From: an uncultured Pelagibacteraceae bacterium
Lineage (GTDB): Bacteria > Pseudomonadota > Alphaproteobacteria > Pelagibacterales > Pelagibacteraceae
NCBI GenBank assembly: GCA_902514755.1
Contig: CABXRY010000011.1
Location: 1 to 33,409 of the forward strand
Direction of reading: 5' to 3'
DNA length: 33,409 nucleotides
The first letter of the stretch is position 1, and the number at the start of each line of letters is the position of its first letter. Position numbers and translations under genes: made by a program. Positions 32,325 through 33,409 of this stretch are shown here, piece after piece. Under the pieces are notes generated by a model. That model was given only the letters and a program-made list of their open reading frames with translations. It searched no databases and was not told the DNA's origin.

Positions 32325-33409
32325 ATGAATCAAAAAATATTTATTAAAACATTTGGTTGTCAAATGAATGAGTACGATTCTAATAGAATTTATGACTCTG
32401 TAAAAAAAATTGGCTTTCAAAAAACTGAAAACTACGAAGAAGCAAATTGTTATTTATTAAATACGTGCCATATAAGAGACAAAGCAAAAGAAAAAGTTTA
32501 TCATGAAATTGGAAGAGTAAAAAAAATTTTTAGATCAAAACAAAAACCACTCGTAATTATTGCTGGTTGTGTTGCTCAAGCAGAAAATCAAGAAATGCTT
32601 AAAAGAGAACCTTATATTGATTTAGTCATAGGGCCTCAATCTTATCATAAAATAAATGATACAATTTTAAATTATATTGAAAAAAAGAAAAAGATTGAAG
32701 AAACAGAATTTGATGCAATATCTAAATTTGATTATCTAAATAAAATAAAAAATGACTCAGGAAAAATTTCATCATTCTTAACTATACAAGAGGGATGTGA
32801 TAAATTTTGTCACTTTTGTGTAGTGCCATATACTAGGGGCCCAGAATATTCCAGACCACTTCAACAAATTTTAGATGAGGCAAAATATTTAGCTTATAAT
32901 GGTGCACAAGAAATTATTTTGCTTGGACAAAATGTAAATGCTTACAGTTATGAGCAAAATAAATTATCAAATTTAATTTTTGAAATAGAAAAAATTCCAC
33001 AAATAAAAAGAATTAGATATACCACTTCACATCCGAAGGATATGTCTGATGATTTAATAGAAGTTTACAAAAGTTCAAAAAAATTAATGCCTCTTGTTCA
33101 CTTGCCAGTACAAAGTGGATCAAATAAAATTTTAGAGCGCATGAATAGAAAACACACCATAAGTGAGTACCACAAAATATTTGATAAACTGAAAGATATT
33201 AACCCCAATATAGAGTTTTCAAGTGATTTCATAATTGGTTATCCAGGAGAAGAAGAAGAGGATTTTCAAGCAACTTTTGAATTAATTAATAAAATTAAAT
33301 TTATCAATTCTTTTTCATTTATTTTTAGTCCAAGACCTGGAACATTAGCTGCAGATTTAGAATTAATTGATAAAAAAATATCCATGGAAAGATTAGAAAT
33401 AATTCAAAA
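32325..33409 (+). CDS. miaB: tRNA-2-methylthio-N6-dimethylallyladenosine synthase MiaB (3' end beyond window)
   Basis: MiaB is a radical-SAM methylthiotransferase that adds the ms2 group to i6A37 of tRNAs reading UNN codons. The ATG at 32325, 1 nt after the fur stop, opens a frame that stays open to the right edge (361 codons; full family length is about 440-470). The N-terminal Fe-S cluster cysteines are C12 (FGCQMN), C48 (NTCHIRDKA) and C82 (AGCVAQ). The radical-SAM CxxxCxxC is C158, C162, C165 ('EGCDKFCHFCVVPYTRG'). 'LLGQNVNAY', 'TSHPKDMSDDLIE', 'HLPVQSGSNKILERMNRKHT' and 'SDFIIGYPGE' are standard. The TRAM domain would lie outside the window. Confidence 0.97.
   Translation, partial: MNQKIFIKTFGCQMNEYDSNRIYDSVKKIGFQKTENYEEANCYLLNTCHIRDKAKEKVYHEIGRVKKIFRSKQKPLVIIAGCVAQAENQEMLKREPYIDLVIGPQSYHKINDTILNYIEKKKKIEETEFDAISKFDYLNKIKNDSGKISSFLTIQEGCDKFCHFCVVPYTRGPEYSRPLQQILDEAKYLAYNGAQEIILLGQNVNAYSYEQNKLSNLIFEIEKIPQIKRIRYTTSHPKDMSDDLIEVYKSSKKLMPLVHLPVQSGSNKILERMNRKHTISEYHKIFDKLKDINPNIEFSSDFIIGYPGEEEEDFQATFELINKIKFINSFSFIFSPRPGTLAADLELIDKKISMERLEIIQ

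Noticed and set aside
1..33409. CRISPR array, prophage, insertion sequence, tRNA or rRNA gene, defence island
   Set aside because: I saw no regularly spaced repeats, transposase or integrase proteins, tRNA cloverleaf or rRNA-like segments, and the genes are housekeeping in canonical neighbourhoods.

Overview
The window looks like the chromosome of a streamlined, AT-rich marine alphaproteobacterium, most probably SAR11 (Pelagibacterales). The basis is very low GC, intergenic gaps mostly of 0-60 nt with many overlapping genes, the alphaproteobacterial gene orders mnmE-mnmG-rsmG-parA-parB and grpE/dnaK/dnaJ-dapB-nth, a Fur/Mur-type regulator, and one short major porin. This taxonomic call rests on protein flavour and gene order, not on a marker-gene comparison. 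I see no tRNA, rRNA, CRISPR array, prophage or insertion sequence, and no gene-free stretch longer than 190 nt.

Layout. 1-304: the C-terminal end of a sulfotransferase-like protein. 338-5959 (+): mnmE, mnmG, rsmG, parA, parB, with a perfect parS centromere site inside rsmG. This arrangement is usually close to the replication origin. 5949-10512 (-): the envelope/translation/replication operon DUF3576 lipoprotein-leuS-lptE-holA. 10703-11626 (+): a highly expressed-type porin with a 190-nt upstream region carrying alternative hairpins and a strong terminator downstream. 11645-13917: a compact block of four small genes on alternating strands (ThiE/TenI-like, YggS, L,D-transpeptidase-like, orphan winged-helix regulator). 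13914-20620 (-): PfkB kinase, nth, dapB, a 56-residue lipoprotein, a DUF2061 membrane protein, dnaJ, dnaK, grpE. 20663-23878: rdgB, a periplasmic LppC/LpoA-like protein (-), rsmI and a BON-domain lipoprotein. 23879-26164 (-): NADP-malic enzyme. 26215-30491 (+): murJ, trpS, nfuA-like, Bax-like glucosaminidase. 30488-31549 (-): polysaccharide deacetylase. 31497-33409 (+): a short tsaB, fur/mur, and the first 361 codons of miaB, which runs off the window.

The genes are mostly housekeeping: tRNA modification (MnmE/MnmG, TsaB, MiaB), chromosome segregation (ParABS), protein folding (GrpE/DnaK/DnaJ), envelope building and remodelling (LptE, MurJ, Bax-like, L,D-transpeptidase, LppC, BON lipoprotein, porin), base-damage and nucleotide hygiene (Nth, RdgB), and central carbon metabolism (MaeB). 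I found no convincing new multi-gene defence or mobile system. The most interesting signals are architectural. They are a centromere written into a methyltransferase gene, a porin terminator that doubles as the last codons of the opposite gene, head-to-head start overlaps of 6 and 53 nt, convergent gene pairs that share the palindromic tetranucleotide TTAA as both stop codons, an RpoH-like promoter before dnaK, and a redistributed iron-sulfur cysteine motif in Nth.
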